Positions 31,169 to 40,188 are shown, numbered from the stretch's first letter. The stretch is 64,000 bases of DNA from AC-32 sp049644305 (GCA_049644305.1 JBARRQ010000111.1:1-64000); one strand, 5' to 3'. The notes: generated by a model from the letters alone, not told the origin. Numbers and translations: made by a program.

Positions 31169-32806
31169 CTACTTCTTGTGCAGGGTCGTCAGGCTCCGGA
31201 TCGAGAGCTCGTTGAACGGCCCCTGCGGCGTGTTCACGAACCCGTCCCACTTCGGGCTGACGGCAGCGACCGAGTCGTCGTTCGCCAGCCAGATGTACGG
31301 GCGCCGGTCGTACAGGTACTTCTGCATCTTCCAGACCAGCGCGCGGCGGGCATCCTGGTTCGGCGTCAGCTGCTGCTTGGAGTACATGGCGTCGTAGCGC
31401 TTGTCGCAGTAGCCGCTGTCGCTCCAGCCCCCGTACTGGGCGCAGGTGACGACTGAGAGCATGAAGTCGGGGTCGATCAGCGCCGTCCAGTCCCAGAGAG
31501 AGAGGTCGTAGTTGAGGTACTTGTTGTTCGGCGCGGAGATCTCGGCGAAGGCGGCCGTGTGGTCGAGCGCCTTCTGTTTCAGCTGCACGCCGATCTTGCG
31601 GAAATCCGGCTGCAGGATCTGGAACGTCCGGTTCGCGCTCGAGACGCTCGTAGGCGTGATCACCTCGTACGACATCTTGTGCCCGTCGGCGACCCGAATT
31701 CCGTCCGAGCCGCGCTTGTATCCGAGCCCGTCGAGGATCTTGTTCGCAAGTCCGAGATCGAAGGTCTCCGGCTTGAGGTTCGGGTTCGACCAGTCGCCCG
31801 TCGGCGACGGGATGATCGAGTAGGCGGGTTTCGCGGTTCCGAGGAAGACGACACGGATGATCTGCTGCCGGTCGACGGCGTGGTCGAACGCCTCCTTCAC
31901 CTTCAGGTTCAGCAGCTCGCGGTGATGCAGCTTGTGCGGATTCGAGTTGATGATGAAGTCCGTCTGGTCGAGGCCGGGGAGGTCCGAGACGACGAAGCCG
32001 GCTTTCTTCAGCGTGTTGATCCCGGTCGCCGGTACCACGTTGACGGCGTCGATCTCGTGCGCCTTGAGCGCGGAGATCATCGCGTCGTCGTTGGAGAACA
32101 TCCGCAGGCCGAAGGCGTCGATCTTCGGCTTCGCGCCCCAGTAGGAGTTGTTCCGCTGGAAGAGCGCGATCTCGTTCTTCTGGTATTTGACCAGCGTGAA
32201 CGGGCCCGAGCCGACGATCGGCGGGTTGTTCGCAAACGTCTTCAGGTCCGCGCCCTTGTGCCCGGTGTGCGCGCTCCAGATGTGCTTCGGCAGGATGAAG
32301 AACTGCTGGAACTGGCCGAGGACGTTTCCTGGAGGCCGCTTGTAGTGGACGACGAGGGTGGTCGGGTTCGGCGCGTCTGCGCGCGTGATGTGCGCGATGA
32401 GCCCGGCTTCGTTCGCCGCGCCCCCGCCCGCGTACTTGATGTCCGTGTTGATCGTCCAGGCGGCATCGGCGGCGGTCAGCGGCTTTCCGTCGTTCCACTT
32501 GGCGCCCTTGACGAGGTTGAACCTCCAGGTCTTGCCGCCGTCGCTCGACTTCCAGGTGCGTGCGAAGAACGGCACGAAATGCTTGTTCGTCGAGTCGTAC
32601 TGGACGAGGATCGGATAGATGTACTGGAAGGTGCTGTAAGAGTCCTGGTTGAAGGCGACGTAGGGATTGAGCGAGTCGATTCCCGAGCTCGTCCCCATCC
32701 GGAAGGTCCCTCCCGTCTTGCCTGAGCTTCCCGAGGAGCCGCCGCATCCGCCCAGCATGAGCGCGGAGGCGCCGACCACGAATGCCACGAGCAGCCGCTT
32801 CCTCAT
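31169..32806 (-). CDS. Peptide-binding lipoprotein (extracellular solute-binding protein family 5)
   Basis: 545 residues. Lipobox LMLGGC places Cys21 at the mature N-terminus, followed by a serine/glycine linker. SBP_bac_5 motifs include ARTWKSSDGGKTWRF, KWNDGKPLTAADAAW and VKEAFDHAVDRQQII. ATG at 32806 has AGGAGG nearby; a GTG two codons earlier is an alternative. It captures peptides for the importer encoded downstream. The context suggests cell-wall or protein-derived peptides. Confidence 0.93.
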   Translation of the reverse strand: MRKRLLVAFVVGASALMLGGCGGSSGSSGKTGGTFRMGTSSGIDSLNPYVAFNQDSYSTFQYIYPILVQYDSTNKHFVPFFARTWKSSDGGKTWRFNLVKGAKWNDGKPLTAADAAWTINTDIKYAGGGAANEAGLIAHITRADAPNPTTLVVHYKRPPGNVLGQFQQFFILPKHIWSAHTGHKGADLKTFANNPPIVGSGPFTLVKYQKNEIALFQRNNSYWGAKPKIDAFGLRMFSNDDAMISALKAHEIDAVNVVPATGINTLKKAGFVVSDLPGLDQTDFIINSNPHKLHHRELLNLKVKEAFDHAVDRQQIIRVVFLGTAKPAYSIIPSPTGDWSNPNLKPETFDLGLANKILDGLGYKRGSDGIRVADGHKMSYEVITPTSVSSANRTFQILQPDFRKIGVQLKQKALDHTAAFAEISAPNNKYLNYDLSLWDWTALIDPDFMLSVVTCAQYGGWSDSGYCDKRYDAMYSKQQLTPNQDARRALVWKMQKYLYDRRPYIWLANDDSVAAVSPKWDGFVNTPQGPFNELSIRSLTTLHKK

Positions 32807-32822
32807 CTTCACCCTCCTCCTG

Positions 32823-33767
32823 TCAAGCCCCGAACGGCGATTCGTCGAGCGTGAGCGTACGCCGGTCGGCGTCGAGCGTATACCGAACGCCAAGCGGGAT
32901 CGAGGCCAGGTGCTTGCCGTGGCCCAGCGGAAGCCGGTACAGAACCGGCACCCCGAGAGGCTCGAGATGCTCCTCGAGCACATCCTCGAGCGAGCGTGAG
33001 CGCGCCCAGTCGGACGCCGGGCGCAGGTCGCCCCAGTCGCAGTCCTTCATCTCACCGACGACGACTCCGGCTACCTCGGCGAGCTTCCCCGCGTGCCCGA
33101 GCTGGGTCAGCATGCCGTCGACGTGGTACGGCGGCGCCTTGTAGTCCTCGAAGAACAGGATCGCCCCCTTGACGTCGATCTCCCACGGTGTTCCCATCGT
33201 CTGCATGAGGAGCCACAGGCAGCCGCCGACCAGCGGGGCCGTGACGACTCCTCCTCTGATCGCCCGCACGTAGGGGTCGTCAGGGTTGCGCGGGACGTCG
33301 CCGGCCGCTTGGCCGCGCAGGACCGCCAGCAGGCGCTCACGGGTGAAGTCGCTCGTCTCGGGGTCGCCGACGCCGACCAGGCCGTTGCCGTAGATCGTGG
33401 GCATCCCGGTCCGCTGGAGGACCGCGACGTGCAGCGCGGTGATGTCGGAGAAGCCGACGAACGGCTTCGGGTTGGCGGCGATTACGTCGAAGTCGACATA
33501 AGGGATCGTCTGGGCCGAGCCATAGCCGCCCTGAAGCGCCTGCACGACGGAGACCTCGGGGTCGGCGAAGAGCGTGTTCAGGTCGGCGGCGCGCTGCCGG
33601 GCGTCGCCCGCGACGTAGTCGTCGCGCGCGAGCGCGCCACCCGCCAGCTTGACCTTGTAGCCCTTCGACTCCCACCACTCGACGCCGCGCAGGACCTCGG
33701 AGCGCGCGTCGTAGGGGCTCGCCGGCGCGGCCACGCCGATCGTCCCTCCCGGAGACAGGGGTTTCAC
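32823..33767 (-). CDS. Muramoyl-tetrapeptide LD-carboxypeptidase family protein (S66)
   Basis: 314 residues from GTG 33767, overlapping the upstream TGA as GTGA. S66 landmarks are TIGVAAPASP, QALQGGYGSA, the nucleophile region VGFSDITALH (Ser), FFEDYKAPP (Glu) and LPLGHGKH (His), giving the Ser-Glu-His triad. Known members remove D-Ala from tetrapeptides during murein recycling, and relatives self-immunise against microcin C. No signal peptide, so it probably acts on imported peptides. It lies 16 bases upstream of the binding-protein gene. Confidence 0.9.
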   Translation of the reverse strand: MKPLSPGGTIGVAAPASPYDARSEVLRGVEWWESKGYKVKLAGGALARDDYVAGDARQRAADLNTLFADPEVSVVQALQGGYGSAQTIPYVDFDVIAANPKPFVGFSDITALHVAVLQRTGMPTIYGNGLVGVGDPETSDFTRERLLAVLRGQAAGDVPRNPDDPYVRAIRGGVVTAPLVGGCLWLLMQTMGTPWEIDVKGAILFFEDYKAPPYHVDGMLTQLGHAGKLAEVAGVVVGEMKDCDWGDLRPASDWARSRSLEDVLEEHLEPLGVPVLYRLPLGHGKHLASIPLGVRYTLDADRRTLTLDESPFGA

Positions 33768-35602
33768 CGCCGCTCGGCTCCTGGAAGATCGGCGGCTCTC
33801 GGCCTGGGAAGCGGGAAGACGCGGCCTGCGGCCGCTGCGGCCATCCGGTCGAGGCGCCGGTCCAGCTCGCGGCGTGAGCGCTCCAGCTTGGCGCGGAGGC
33901 TGCGCTCCAGCCACGGGCCGGGCGGGCGAGCTCCCGCTTCGCCGCGGAAGGAAGCGAGCTCGTCCCACAGGTCCGGTCCGTGGTCGGCGTCGCCCTGGAC
34001 TCCCCAACAGGCCCGCGCGGCGGTGCGCCCGCGGCGGGCCAGCTCGAGCCGAAAAGCCTCGTGGCCGAGGTCGGCGCACAGCCAGTTGAGGCCGACGCGC
34101 GCAATCGTCGCGGCGGCTGCGCGCGGGTCGTCGAGCTGGGTCAGGGCCCTCTCCAGGAGCTCGACGTCGGCAGCCGTCTGCTCGTGCGGATAGCGCGGCG
34201 CATCGCCCGCGTCGAGCCCATGCAGGCCGCGACCGACGGCGGTGAAGCGCGACCGCCCTCCGGCACGCTCGAGGTCCGCGAGCGCGCGATCGAGTTTCGT
34301 GTGCCGCCTGCCGTTCAGAGCGCGGCGAAGGTGACGCGCCCGCGCCGCGAAGTCAAGCCGGTGTGAATCGAGGAAGAGCCGTCCGCAAAGCTCGGTCAGC
34401 CTGGCGAGGTAGCCGAAATCGACGCAGTCGCTCGTGTCGTACTGCGTGTGGTATTCGGTCCGGTCGAATTCAGTTGTGAAGGTGGAGACATTGAGGCCGG
34501 GAATCCCTGCAGCGAGGAACGGCCAGACCTCGGTCCACGTGTTGGGGGCTCCGAGGCGGTAGCCGTAAGGCAGGAGCCCGTCGCGGGCCGCGCGCCGACA
34601 GTGCCGTCGCGCCCACGCCGCGAGCTCCGGAGGAGCGTCAACCGTGAACGGGTCCGGCCTGCCCGAGCCCTCGATGTTGAGGTAGAACGGCGACCCGGTA
34701 GTCCACTCCCGGTGCTCGGCGACGACCTGATACCAGGCGCCGTAGCACCAGTCGTAGGCCGACTCGGCGATCCCGTACTCCTCGGCAGTGTGGGAGACGA
34801 AGGCGATCGAGCGCTCGGGCCGGATTCCGGCCTCGGACATGGCGCGTGCGAGCTCGAGCGTCAGCGCCACACCGGTTGCGTCGTCGAACGCCGCGAGGAA
34901 CCAGCCGTCGTGGTGGCCGGCGACGATCAGCGGCGCTCCGCGGCGCCGGCCCGGCAGGACGCCGACGACGTTCGCCGCCTCGGCGCCACGCGTGAGGGGA
35001 GCGCGTAGCACTGCTCGCACGCGCTCGCCGGCATGGCCTGCGAGCACCGCCCCGTCTTCTTGGCGAATCGTCAGGCACGGCGGGCCCTGTGCGTGCCAGA
35101 TGCCGTCGAAGGTTCCGAGCGCGCCCGGCGCCTGGTAGTACGGCCCGCCGGCCGGCGAGTAGACGATCATCGCCTTCGCTCCGCGCAGGCCGAGCTCGAG
35201 GCCGAGGTGGTACGGCCAGAGGCGCGCCACCTGCCACTCGACGAGCGCGATCTTGCCGTGAACGTCGAGGCGGTCGAGCTGCCGCCGGCCGCCGCGCCCG
35301 ACCGGGACGAGCTCGCTCGTGACGCCGCGGCCACCGGTCTCGGGGACGCCGCCGAATGAGGCGCACTCGAAGCGCGTTCCGTCGCCGAGCTCGACGTATG
35401 CCTCGCGAAGGCGCCAGCCGTCGACGGGGACAGGCTCCTCGGTGACGTCCTCGAGGCCGAGGCTGCGCATCTCGGAGGCGACGAACGCGGTCGCGGCGCG
35501 CTCCTCCGGAGTGCCGGCGACCCGGAAGCCAAGCGGATGCGAACGGAACGACTCGAGACGCTCGACGACGTGTCGCAGGTACTCCGGCGACACGTTGATC
35601 AC
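33764..35602 (-). CDS. M28-family metallopeptidase, cytoplasmic
   Basis: 612 residues from GTG 35602 (GTGA overlap). A PA-like insert (about residues 90-190) lies within an M28 fold. Zinc-site residues are visible in VAGHHDGWFLAAFDDAT (His, Asp), SHTAEEYGI (Glu-Glu) and TEYHTQYDTSD (His). The last about 200 residues form a charged helical extension (AADLPGAERR end). No signal peptide is evident. Together with its neighbours it would trim peptides brought in by the importer. Exact substrate unknown. Confidence 0.85.
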   Translation of the reverse strand: MINVSPEYLRHVVERLESFRSHPLGFRVAGTPEERAATAFVASEMRSLGLEDVTEEPVPVDGWRLREAYVELGDGTRFECASFGGVPETGGRGVTSELVPVGRGGRRQLDRLDVHGKIALVEWQVARLWPYHLGLELGLRGAKAMIVYSPAGGPYYQAPGALGTFDGIWHAQGPPCLTIRQEDGAVLAGHAGERVRAVLRAPLTRGAEAANVVGVLPGRRRGAPLIVAGHHDGWFLAAFDDATGVALTLELARAMSEAGIRPERSIAFVSHTAEEYGIAESAYDWCYGAWYQVVAEHREWTTGSPFYLNIEGSGRPDPFTVDAPPELAAWARRHCRRAARDGLLPYGYRLGAPNTWTEVWPFLAAGIPGLNVSTFTTEFDRTEYHTQYDTSDCVDFGYLARLTELCGRLFLDSHRLDFAARARHLRRALNGRRHTKLDRALADLERAGGRSRFTAVGRGLHGLDAGDAPRYPHEQTAADVELLERALTQLDDPRAAAATIARVGLNWLCADLGHEAFRLELARRGRTAARACWGVQGDADHGPDLWDELASFRGEAGARPPGPWLERSLRAKLERSRRELDRRLDRMAAAAAGRVFPLPRPRAADLPGAERR

Positions 35603-36639
35603 CGGCGCGCCTCCTCGAACCCGAGCAGCGTCTCGCGGACGAGCTCCCCGATCTCCGGGTGGTAGCCGCCCTCCTGCACGATCACGGTAGGCAGACCCAG
35701 CGCGCCCAGCAGCGCGCCCGTTTGCCGGAATCCGGCGGCGGTCACACGCAGCGGGCTCTCCGGATCCTCGGCTGCGGCGTCGACCCCGAGCGAGACGACG
35801 AGACCGGCGGGTCCGCGCGAGCGCGCCCAGGTTACGAGCTCCGAGACGGCTTCGAGCCATTCGGCGTCGCCTCCGCCGGGTGCAAGTGGCAGATTCCGGT
35901 TCGCACCGGTCCCGGTCTCGTCCGCATAGCCGAGGAAGTGTGGGAACCATCCCGCTCCGGGGTCGACGTGGAGGGAACCGACGAAGACGTCGTCCCGGTC
36001 GTAGAAGACCTGCTGCGTGCCGTTGCCGTGATGTGCGTCGACGTCCAGCACGGCGACCGTCCCTCCCAGGCCGTCGAGGAGGGCGACGGCTGCGCACGCA
36101 GCGTTGTTCAAGTAGCACGAGCCTCCGTAGCCGGCCCGGCAAGCGTGATGCCCCGGCGGCCTCGTGCAGGCGTACGCCGCCGATGCCCCACGGAGCACGT
36201 AGTCGACGGCCGTGAGGGTGACGTCGACCGCCGCTCGGGCTGCCTCCCACGTTCCGGGCCCGACCAGCGTCATCGTGTCGTACGAGAAGTAGCCCGGCTT
36301 GGCCCAGACGGCGGTAGGCACGGCGAGGGCCGAGCCGAGAGCCTCATGCGCGAAGACGTAGGGGACGACGCGATCCTGCCCGGGGTCCGCAGGAAGGCCT
36401 GCCGACTCCCATTCGTCCCAGGCGGAGGCGAGGTAGTCGAGAAGCTCTTGGTCGTGCACGCCGAGCAGCGGCTCGTCGGCGTGGGGCTGAGCGTCGACGA
36501 TCGGGGCTCCCGCTTCGGCAAGCGCAGCACGAATCCATTCGATGCGCTGCGGCGTCTCGGCGGCCGGTGTCCTGACCCCGACCCAGATCTCAGACTGCGG
36601 GTCGTGGAGCAGGCAGCGGTCGCTCCAGACGACGGGCAT
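35599..36639 (-). CDS. Histone-deacetylase/acetylpolyamine amidohydrolase family protein
   Basis: 346 residues if started at ATG 36639, which has GTGGAG 7 bases upstream; GTG 36651 is an alternative. Family motifs are TRPPGHHACRAGYGG (active-site His pair), LDVDAHHGNGTQ (zinc Asp and His), GSLHVDPGAG and the second zinc Asp in SLGVDAAAEDP. The residue after DA, His in eukaryotic HDACs, is Ala, as in divergent bacterial members. Bacterial relatives deacetylate acetylpolyamines or other N-acetyl amines. It is first of an eight-gene operon with peptidases and a peptide importer. Confidence 0.87.
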   Translation of the reverse strand: MPVVWSDRCLLHDPQSEIWVGVRTPAAETPQRIEWIRAALAEAGAPIVDAQPHADEPLLGVHDQELLDYLASAWDEWESAGLPADPGQDRVVPYVFAHEALGSALAVPTAVWAKPGYFSYDTMTLVGPGTWEAARAAVDVTLTAVDYVLRGASAAYACTRPPGHHACRAGYGGSCYLNNAACAAVALLDGLGGTVAVLDVDAHHGNGTQQVFYDRDDVFVGSLHVDPGAGWFPHFLGYADETGTGANRNLPLAPGGGDAEWLEAVSELVTWARSRGPAGLVVSLGVDAAAEDPESPLRVTAAGFRQTGALLGALGLPTVIVQEGGYHPEIGELVRETLLGFEEARR

Positions 36640-36691
36640 CGCGAGCTCCACCGGCCGACTCTACAGCCGCTCGCGCGGCGGAACCGCTCGG

Positions 36692-37903
36692 CTATTTCAC
36701 GAGCGAGAGCAGCTTGAACATGGGCAGGTACATCGAGATGATGATCACGCCGACCATCATGCCGACGCCAATCATCATCAACGGCTCGATGATCGCGGTC
36801 AGCGAGGAGATCGCAGTGTCGACCTCGTCCTCGTAGAAGTCGGCGATCTTCGAGAGCATCTTCTCGAGCTCTCCCGTCTCCTCGCCGATCTTCACCATCT
36901 GGCTGACCATCGGCGGGAAGACGGCGTTCTCGATCAGCGGCTGGGCGATCGGAACACCCTGGTGCACCTTGGCCCGGACGCCTGCGAGCGCTTCCTCGAC
37001 GACCCAGTTCCCGGCGGTCTGGCCGGTGATCTCGAGCGCCTTGATGATGTCCACGCCGGCGGCGACGAGTGTCGAGAGCGTGCGCGAGAAGCGCGCCATC
37101 GTCACCTTGAGGACGACGTCGCCGATCTTCATCGGGATCTTCAGCTTCGTGCGATCCCAGAGCTGGCGGCCGCCCTCGGTGCGCTTGGCACGGCGGACGC
37201 CCCAGATCAGCCCGAAGAAGACCGGGAAGATGATGTACCAGTGGTGACGGAGCTGGTCCGACGCAGCGACAACCCACTGCGTGAGGGTCGGAAGCTTGCC
37301 GTGTAGCTGCGCGAAGATCTTCACGAAGACGGGCACGAGGAACATGAGCAGCCCGATCAGGACGAGGGTGGCGAAGATCAGCACCATCGTCGGGTACATC
37401 ATCGCGCTCTTGACTCGGCGCTTGATCTGGGTCTCCTTCTCGATCTGGTAGGCGACGCGGTCGAGCACCTGGTCGAGGATTCCGGCGGCCTCGCCCGCCT
37501 CCACCATCGCCACGTACAGCCGGGTGAAGATCTTCGGGTGGCGGCCCAGGGCCTGGGAGAGGAGGAGCCCGCCCTCGACGTCGGCGCGGATCTCCTTGAT
37601 GACGAGCGCGAAGTAGGGATCGTCGGTCTGCTCCTCGAGGATGACGAGCGAGCTGACCACGTTGAGGCCCGCCTCGATCATCGTCGCGAACTGTCGCGAG
37701 AAGATCTGGAGCGTCTTCGGCTTGATCTTCTTGAAGACCGTGCGGACGCCCTCCTCGCCGCTCGCCGGCATCTCGTGGAGCCGGTCCGCGAGCAGGCCGC
37801 GGATCCGCAGCTGCTCCCGGGCCGCGTCGAGATCCGGCGCGTGCACCTCACCCGTGAGCTCGATGCCCTCCGCATTGATGGCGCTGTAGGCGTAAGCCGC
37901 CAT
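36692..37903 (-). CDS. pilC: Type IV pilus inner-membrane platform protein PilC
   Basis: 403 residues with two T2SSF domains (about 70-195 and 275-395), each with its transmembrane segments. Landmarks are FSRQFATMIEAGLNVVSSL, MVEAGEAAGILDQVLDRVA and the second-domain counterpart KIGEETGELEKMLSKIADF. It forms the platform on which PilB and PilT motors act. ATG at 37903 lies only 11 bases downstream of a GCCGATA -10 box, giving a very short leader. It is divergent from a minor prepilin gene. Confidence 0.95.
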   Translation of the reverse strand: MAAYAYSAINAEGIELTGEVHAPDLDAAREQLRIRGLLADRLHEMPASGEEGVRTVFKKIKPKTLQIFSRQFATMIEAGLNVVSSLVILEEQTDDPYFALVIKEIRADVEGGLLLSQALGRHPKIFTRLYVAMVEAGEAAGILDQVLDRVAYQIEKETQIKRRVKSAMMYPTMVLIFATLVLIGLLMFLVPVFVKIFAQLHGKLPTLTQWVVAASDQLRHHWYIIFPVFFGLIWGVRRAKRTEGGRQLWDRTKLKIPMKIGDVVLKVTMARFSRTLSTLVAAGVDIIKALEITGQTAGNWVVEEALAGVRAKVHQGVPIAQPLIENAVFPPMVSQMVKIGEETGELEKMLSKIADFYEDEVDTAISSLTAIIEPLMMIGVGMMVGVIIISMYLPMFKLLSLVK

Positions 37904-37914
37904 ACCTTGGGGGC

Positions 37915-37941
37915 TATCGGCACGGGGGATGCCCTGCTTGA
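37915..37941 (-). promoter_or_regulatory. WhiG/sigma-28-like promoter of pilC
   Basis: TCAAG (37941-37937), 15 bases, GCCGATA (37921-37915) on the minus strand; the ATG follows 11 bases later. The -10 and the spacing match the WhiG/FliA consensus TAAA-N15-GCCGATAA. The -35 overlaps that of the divergent prepilin promoter. Confidence 0.7.
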
Positions 37942-37964
37942 GGGACGTCAGCGGCTTGCCGATA
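37938..37964 (+). promoter_or_regulatory. WhiG/sigma-28-like promoter of the minor prepilin gene
   Basis: TTGAG (37938-37942), 15 bases, GCCGATA (37958-37964). The GTG start is 8 bases after the -10, so the mRNA would be leaderless or nearly so. The -35 is weaker than at the other sites, but it uses the same CTTGAG hexamer as the opposing pilC promoter. Confidence 0.6.
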
Positions 37965-37972
37965 GGGAAAAC

Positions 37973-38500
37973 GTGCGCGTGCGGCTTCGTAGCGAACGCG
38001 GCTTCGGCCTGATCGAGCTCCTGATGGCGATGGTGATGTTGAACATCGGCATCCTCGCGATCGTGGCTTCTTTCAACTCGGGGATCTTCGCGCTGAATCG
38101 CGCGAGCAAGATCTCGACGGCTTCGGCGCTCGCGGACTCGCAGATGGAGCTCTACAGGGCTCTCACGTACGCGGCGATCGCGCTCGATTCGACGGCGCTC
38201 GGCAGTGTCGACAACACGTACAAGTGCGACTCGGCCCTCGGCGGCTCATGTCCGAATTCCACCTCGCCCGAGGTGACGGCGACGTGCTCAGGCTCGCCGC
38301 TTCCGAACGAGTGCAACCCGAGCCGAATGCTGACCGGAGCGGATCGCAAGAACTACCGCGTCGACACGTACATCGTGATGACCACCCCCACGAACGGGCG
38401 CTCCCTCAAGCAGGTGACGGTTGTCGTGCGGGACGGCAACACGTTGACGGCGCGGCCGTACGCCCGCGTCACCTCGACGTTCGACCAGTCGACCGGCTGA
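37973..38500 (+). CDS. Minor type IV prepilin (PilV/GspI-like)
   Basis: 175 residues from GTG 37973. A short basic leader ending ERG is followed by FGLIELLMAMVMLNIGILAIVA, with Glu at +5 of the mature protein, the class III prepilin signal. The C-terminal region carries cysteine pairs (YKCDSALGGSC, ATCSGSPLPNEC). An in-frame open stretch upstream to 37538 was rejected because it runs antisense through pilC and would bury the prepilin signal. Probably a minor pilin for priming or tip assembly, transcribed from 37938-37964. Confidence 0.85.
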   Translation: MRVRLRSERGFGLIELLMAMVMLNIGILAIVASFNSGIFALNRASKISTASALADSQMELYRALTYAAIALDSTALGSVDNTYKCDSALGGSCPNSTSPEVTATCSGSPLPNECNPSRMLTGADRKNYRVDTYIVMTTPTNGRSLKQVTVVVRDGNTLTARPYARVTSTFDQSTG

Positions 38501-38508
38501 AACACGGG

Positions 38509-38626
38509 GGAACCCCTGGTTCCGCCCTTGCGCGCGGTTGCGCTGGGCCTGCCGTTACTGGAGCCCGCGACTGGAGAGGGGCTTCCGCTGAGGGTTTGTT
38601 GAGCCTCCCGCCGGGCAGAGCCCGGC
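38509..38626. terminator. Hairpins between convergent prepilin and pilP-like genes
   Basis: Two inverted repeats lie in the 194-base convergent gap: GGAACC-CCT-GGTTCC (38509-38523), 8 bases past the prepilin stop, and GCCGGGC-AGA-GCCCGGC (38610-38626). Neither has a U-run. The second resembles hairpin 1 of the REP-like elements in stem and loop size. They probably stop convergent transcription. Nothing else is apparent in the gap. Confidence 0.45.
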
Positions 38627-38694
38627 TCCGTGGGCCTTTGTCGCGCCCCTAGAGGGCTATTGGCCCGGTCGGGTCGATTTCCCCGTGAAGAGCG

Positions 38695-39438
38695 CTAGCT
38701 CGTGGAAAGGAGGCGCAGCACGTAGCGCGTGCCGTCGGCGGTGTTCTGGAGCGTCAGCGGCGAGCCCTTCTTCAGCGTGACGGTCTGCTTGCCGCCCGCC
38801 AGCGAGCCGCCGGCGATCGCGATCTTCGCCGAGCTCCTCGTCAGGGAGACGAGGAGGAACATGGGATTCGACGAGGGGAACTTCGCACCGGTCGCGACGC
38901 TCTCGGAGTTGCCGTTCACGGAGATAACGGCGGAAGTCGGCTTCGCAGCCCGTGTAGCGGAACTTCCGGCCCCGCTGGTGATCGTCACCGGAACGGTCTT
39001 CTTGGGCGCTGTGACCGTACTGGCAGGCGTCTGCGTGCTCGTAGACGTCTGCGGACAGCTTGTCGCTCCACCGGTCGTCGAGCCAGAGGTGCTGCCACAG
39101 TTCAAGTTGAGCTGCTGTGCGAACGGATCCTTGCTGCGGAAGCGGCTGAACGCGAGCAGCTGGCCGGACCGAGGTGTCGGCAGGACGTCAGGATCGCTCA
39201 GCGCCCCGCCAGAACCTGCCCTCGAAGCGAGCGACGCGCTGGTAGCAGCGGTACCCGTGGTCGTGCCGGCGCTCGTCGTCGTGGGAGTCGTCGACGACGC
39301 TTTCGCGTTCGACTGGTGCAGCATCTTCAGGGTTCGCGGAACCTGGAAGGCGAGCACGCCGAGGAGCGCCACGCCCAATCCCACCGCGAGCACCTTCTGC
39401 CGCTTGGCTTTGGCCTTCGGATCGATCTTCTTCGCCAT
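38695..39438 (-). CDS. PilP-like pilus assembly protein with one membrane helix
   Basis: 247 residues: basic N-terminus, one transmembrane helix (VLAVGLGVALLGVLAFQV), a Thr/Ser/Ala-rich linker, the short motif FSRFRSKDPFAQQ that recalls the RDPF signature of PilP, and a C-terminal beta-rich domain (GGKQTVTLKKGSPLTL) like the PilP/GspC homology region. It is last in the pilT-pilM-pilN-pilO row, where pilP is expected; its start is 6 bases past pilO. Assignment rests on position plus the DPF motif. Confidence 0.65.
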   Translation of the reverse strand: MAKKIDPKAKAKRQKVLAVGLGVALLGVLAFQVPRTLKMLHQSNAKASSTTPTTTSAGTTTGTAATSASLASRAGSGGALSDPDVLPTPRSGQLLAFSRFRSKDPFAQQLNLNCGSTSGSTTGGATSCPQTSTSTQTPASTVTAPKKTVPVTITSGAGSSATRAAKPTSAVISVNGNSESVATGAKFPSSNPMFLLVSLTRSSAKIAIAGGSLAGGKQTVTLKKGSPLTLQNTADGTRYVLRLLSTS

Positions 39439-39444
39439 GGCTCG

Positions 39445-40188
39445 CTAGCCGCCCGTCCCGGCCGCGCTCGCGCTGGCTGAGGGCGTCGTAGTGGTCGGCG
39501 TGGTCGTCGTACTGGTCGTAGTGGTCGTGGTCGTCGTCGCGGGCGTGCTGGCACCCGTCGCGCCTGTCGCGCCCACCGTGGGCGTCGGGGTCGGCTCCAC
39601 GGTCGGTGCGGTGCCCGTCCCGAAGACGAACGCGTCGATCACGAGGTGGGCATGGATCTGTGGGAACCCGGGCGGCGGGGGCGCCTCCGCGAAATCGATC
39701 GTGTCGATCGCAAAGAGCCGTCCTGTCGCATCGAGTGCACCGTGGCGCACGTCGACGAGATTGCGCAGCCGGTAGAGGAAGTCCGAGAGCTGGTAGAAGT
39801 CGCCCTGGAATTCGACCGTGATCGGGATCGCTTCGTAGCCGGAGAGAGCAACCGCTGTGGTCGCCGGGGTGATCTGCTCGAAGGTGATGCCGCTGTCCTG
39901 GGCGACCTGGTTCAGCTCGAGGACGATGTCCGCCATGTCCGTCTGGTCGGGCATCGCCTTCGTCAGCCTGAAGAGGTCGGCCACGCGGATCTTGGCTCCC
40001 CGCTTCGCCTGAAGCGTGAGCGCACGGGCCGAGTCGATCGAGCTCTGCGTGTCGGCGATCTGCTTGTCGAGGCTGGCCGCCTTCGAGTGCAGCGGGCTGA
40101 TCAGGATGAAGTATCCGCCGAGGCCGACGACCAGGAGCCCGACGACAATCAGGACGATCGCGAGGGGCTGAGGAATCGCGCGCTTCAC
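39445..40188 (-). CDS. pilO: Type IV pilus alignment protein PilO
   Basis: 247 residues from GTG 40188 (GTGA overlap with pilN). One transmembrane helix (AIVLIVVGLLVVGLGGYFIL), a coiled-coil (about 35-75) and a ferredoxin-like PilO domain with ITVEFQGDFYQLSDFLYRL. The last about 45 residues are a Thr/Pro/Ser low-complexity tail encoded by an ACC/ACG-rich tract (39487-39600), probably disordered or glycosylated. It forms the PilMNO alignment complex with PilN. Confidence 0.87.
   Translation of the reverse strand: MKRAIPQPLAIVLIVVGLLVVGLGGYFILISPLHSKAASLDKQIADTQSSIDSARALTLQAKRGAKIRVADLFRLTKAMPDQTDMADIVLELNQVAQDSGITFEQITPATTAVALSGYEAIPITVEFQGDFYQLSDFLYRLRNLVDVRHGALDATGRLFAIDTIDFAEAPPPPGFPQIHAHLVIDAFVFGTGTAPTVEPTPTPTVGATGATGASTPATTTTTTTTSTTTTPTTTTPSASASAAGTGG

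Noticed and set aside
37538..37972. In-frame extension of the minor prepilin by 145 residues upstream
   Set aside because: It runs antisense through pilC and would place the prepilin signal in mid-protein. The GTG at 37973 with the GCCGATA box is the better start.
39487..39600. Short repetitive GTCGT/GGTCGT tract that looks repeat-array-like
   Set aside because: Units are irregular with no spacers. It encodes the Thr-rich tail of PilO, so not a CRISPR array or mobile repeat.
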